Assembly: GCA_009760855.2 (NCBI GenBank)
Contig: WPIO01000321.1
Location: 29,529-93,528 of the forward strand
Source of the DNA: Cristatella mucedo
Lineage: Eukaryota > Bryozoa > Phylactolaemata > Cristatellidae
Direction: 5' to 3'
DNA: 64,000 bases
Part shown: positions 63,161 through 64,000 of the stretch, piece after piece
How positions within the stretch are numbered: position 1 is the first letter of the stretch
Layout of the letters: each line of letters opens with the position of its first letter
Program-made: the position numbers and the translations under genes
Notes under the pieces: generated by a model
What the model was told of the DNA's origin: nothing
Seen by the model: the letters and a program-made list of their open reading frames with translations, nothing else
The model's database searches: none

Positions 63161-63210
63161 GTGCTTTATTTCGCGATCTGCTGCGAACTCGTGCGAAACG
63201 TGTTATTTAC
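63161..63210 (+). repeat. 50-bp mini-unit with 74-bp deletion
   Basis: GTGCTTTATTTCGCGATC joins the first bases of a monomer to the CCGCGATC region, removing about 74 bp. TTACTTACG just upstream is also private. It lies about 250 bp from the 30-bp duplication. Confidence 0.88.
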
Positions 63211-63334
63211 GTGCGAAATGCTTTAAACATGGTGCAGCACTCTGCTGCCAGTCAGTGCACGCTCCGACATGCAGATTTAAAGTTTCTACATATTCCGCGA
63301 TCTGGTGCGAACTTGTGCGAAACGTGTTATTTAC

Positions 63335-64000
63335 GTGCGAAATGCTTTAAACATGGTGCAGCACTCTGCTGCCAGTCAGCACACGCTCCGACATGCAGAT
63401 TTGAAAATTCTAGATATTCCGCGATCTGGTGCGAACTCGTGCGAAACGTGTTATTTACGTGCGAAATGCTTTAAACATTGTGCAGGACTCTGCTGCCAGT
63501 CAGCACACGCTCCGACGTGCAGATTTGAAGTTTCTAGATATTCCGCGATCTGCTCCGAACTCCTGCGAAACGTGTTATTTACGAGCGAAATGCTTAAAAC
63601 ATGGTGCAGCACTCTGCTGCCAGTCAGTGCACGCTCCGAAATGCAGATTTGAAGTTTCTACATATTCCGCGATCTGGTGCGAACTTGTGCGAAACGTGTT
63701 ATTTACGTGCGAAATGCTTTAAACATGGTGCAGCACTCTGCTGCCAGTCAGTGCACGCTCCGACATGCAGATTTAAAGTTTCTACATATTCCGCGATCTG
63801 GTGCGAACTTGTGCGAAACGTGTTATTTACGTGCGAAATGCTTTAAACATGGTGCTGCACTCTGCTGCGAGTCAGTGCACGCTCCAAAATGCAGACTTGA
63901 AGTTTCTAAATATTCCGCGATTTGCTGCGAACTCGTGCGAAACGTCTTGTTAGTTACCGTTCGCATAATGCTTTAAACATGGAGGCAGCACTTTGTTGCC
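63335..64000 (+). repeat. 1240-bp higher-order repeat, fourth copy, cut by window end
   Basis: Monomers at 63335 (CA, CTAGAT, GGTGCG; without the V6 change), 63459 (CATTGTGCAGG, GACGTGCAG, CTAGAT), 63583 (GCTTAAAAC-T), 63707 (T), 63831 (V5) and the start of V4 follow places 1 to 6 of copy 1. CATTGTGCAGGACTC and GACGTGCAG are shared only with 54327, so this copy is closest to copy 1. About 9.1 kb separates them. Confidence 0.85.
63940..64000 (+). repeat. Degraded right-edge sequence
   Basis: Relative to the V5-V4 junction at 54822, the last 60 bases show clustered gains and changes: ACGTCTTGTTAGTTACCG, TTCGCATAATGC and CATGGAGGCAGC. This resembles the left edge. Confidence 0.7.

Larger units (their letters stand above)
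1..64000 (+). repeat. Uninterrupted 124-bp tandem satellite array
   Basis: The whole window consists of head-to-tail copies of one 124-bp monomer, about 515 in number, all on the same strand. Landmarks recur every 124 bp throughout: GTGCGAAATGCTTTAAAC, GGTGCAGCACTCTGCTGC, CACGCTCCGAC, GTTTCTACATATTCCGCG and AACGTGTTATTTACG. No stretch of non-satellite sequence interrupts the array. Copies usually differ by a few substitutions; indels are mostly single bases or short. This is typical of eukaryotic satellite DNA kept similar by unequal exchange or gene conversion. The monomer is not one I recognise. A centromeric or pericentromeric role is plausible but not shown by the sequence. There is no coding capacity: the monomer length is not a multiple of three, and TAA (in GCTTTAAAC) plus TGA or TAA (in GATTTGAAG or GATTTAAAG) close each frame once per three monomers. 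Confidence 0.98.
61265..64000 (+). repeat. Variant-rich block 7 (right end)
   Basis: V2 (61265, 61886, 62258, near 63037), V1-like CATGTCAG copies (61762, 62134, near 62909) and two mini-units precede a fourth 10-monomer HOR copy at 63335. Confidence 0.72.

Noticed and set aside
1-64000. Hundreds of overlapping open frames of 60-240 codons encoding similar cysteine-rich peptides
   Set aside because: They follow from the repeat: 124 bp is not a multiple of three, two of the three monomer frames lack stops, and most use GTG starts inside GTGCGAAATGC. Lengths cluster at 87 and 97 codons because the stop returns every three monomers. The longest ones arise from small indels. No signal peptide, domain or coding bias supports them.
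1-64000. CRISPR array
   Set aside because: Units are 124 bp of continuous similarity with no unique spacers between short repeats.
1-64000. Telomeric or simple-sequence repeat content
   Set aside because: No run of short telomere-like units or microsatellites is present; the only short-unit slips are single CA or GCT gains.

Overview
The window is a single, unbroken tandem satellite array. From base 1 to base 64000 I see only head-to-tail copies of one 124-bp monomer, roughly 515 of them, all in the same orientation. There is no gene, RNA gene, transposon, CRISPR array or unique sequence. All open reading frames are by-products: 124 is 1 modulo 3, so any frame cycles through the three frames of the monomer and meets a stop about every 372 bp. 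This organisation points to eukaryotic heterochromatin (centromeric, pericentromeric or another satellite block). I do not recognise the monomer and cannot name the organism. The consensus is about 49% G+C and carries 11 CpG sites (about 1.5 times expectation), which would be unusual for a long-methylated vertebrate or plant satellite, but this is only a weak hint towards an invertebrate.

Monomer coordinates used below: position 1 is the first G of GTGCGAAATGC, with 33848-33971 as the reference copy. Classes: T = ordinary monomer with TG at positions 46-47; V1 = CATGTCAGGG at 38-47; V2 = CAAGTCAG with GACAGG, ATTGG, CTAGACATT and CTCCGAAC; V3 = ATACG in place of GAAG (positions 66-72); V4 = TTGTTGCC at 33-40, often with GTTCGATATGC before it and GCCAAACG / TTATTAACG after it; V5 = CCAAAATGCAGACTTG with CTAAATATT; V6 = AAACTTTGTG at 15-24. 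x = a filler monomer between V3 and V4.

Layout. Variant-rich blocks alternate with homogenised blocks. Variant-rich: 1-2329, 5439-7918, 10900-17226, 20615-27564, 42168-47873, 54201-57161, 61265-64000. Homogenised: 2330-5438, 7919-10899, 17227-20614, 27565-42167, 47874-54200, 57162-61264. The variant-rich blocks carry higher-order repeats (HORs). One is a 6-monomer, 744-bp unit V2-T-V3-x-V4-V1 (6679, 42540, 44772). The other is a 10-monomer, 1240-bp unit starting with V6 (54201, 55425, partial at 56665, and a related copy running off the right edge at 63335). Blocks of 4 to 9 monomers are also copied, without net indels, over 8 to 38 kb. The stretch 14251-16233 is a mosaic of such copies laid end to end.

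Irregular units (30, 36, 50, 103, 106, 107, 117 and 199 bp) mark recombination or slippage junctions. The outermost ~480 bp on the left and ~60 bp on the right have far more insertions and substitutions than the interior, which looks like low-quality contig ends or decayed array edges.
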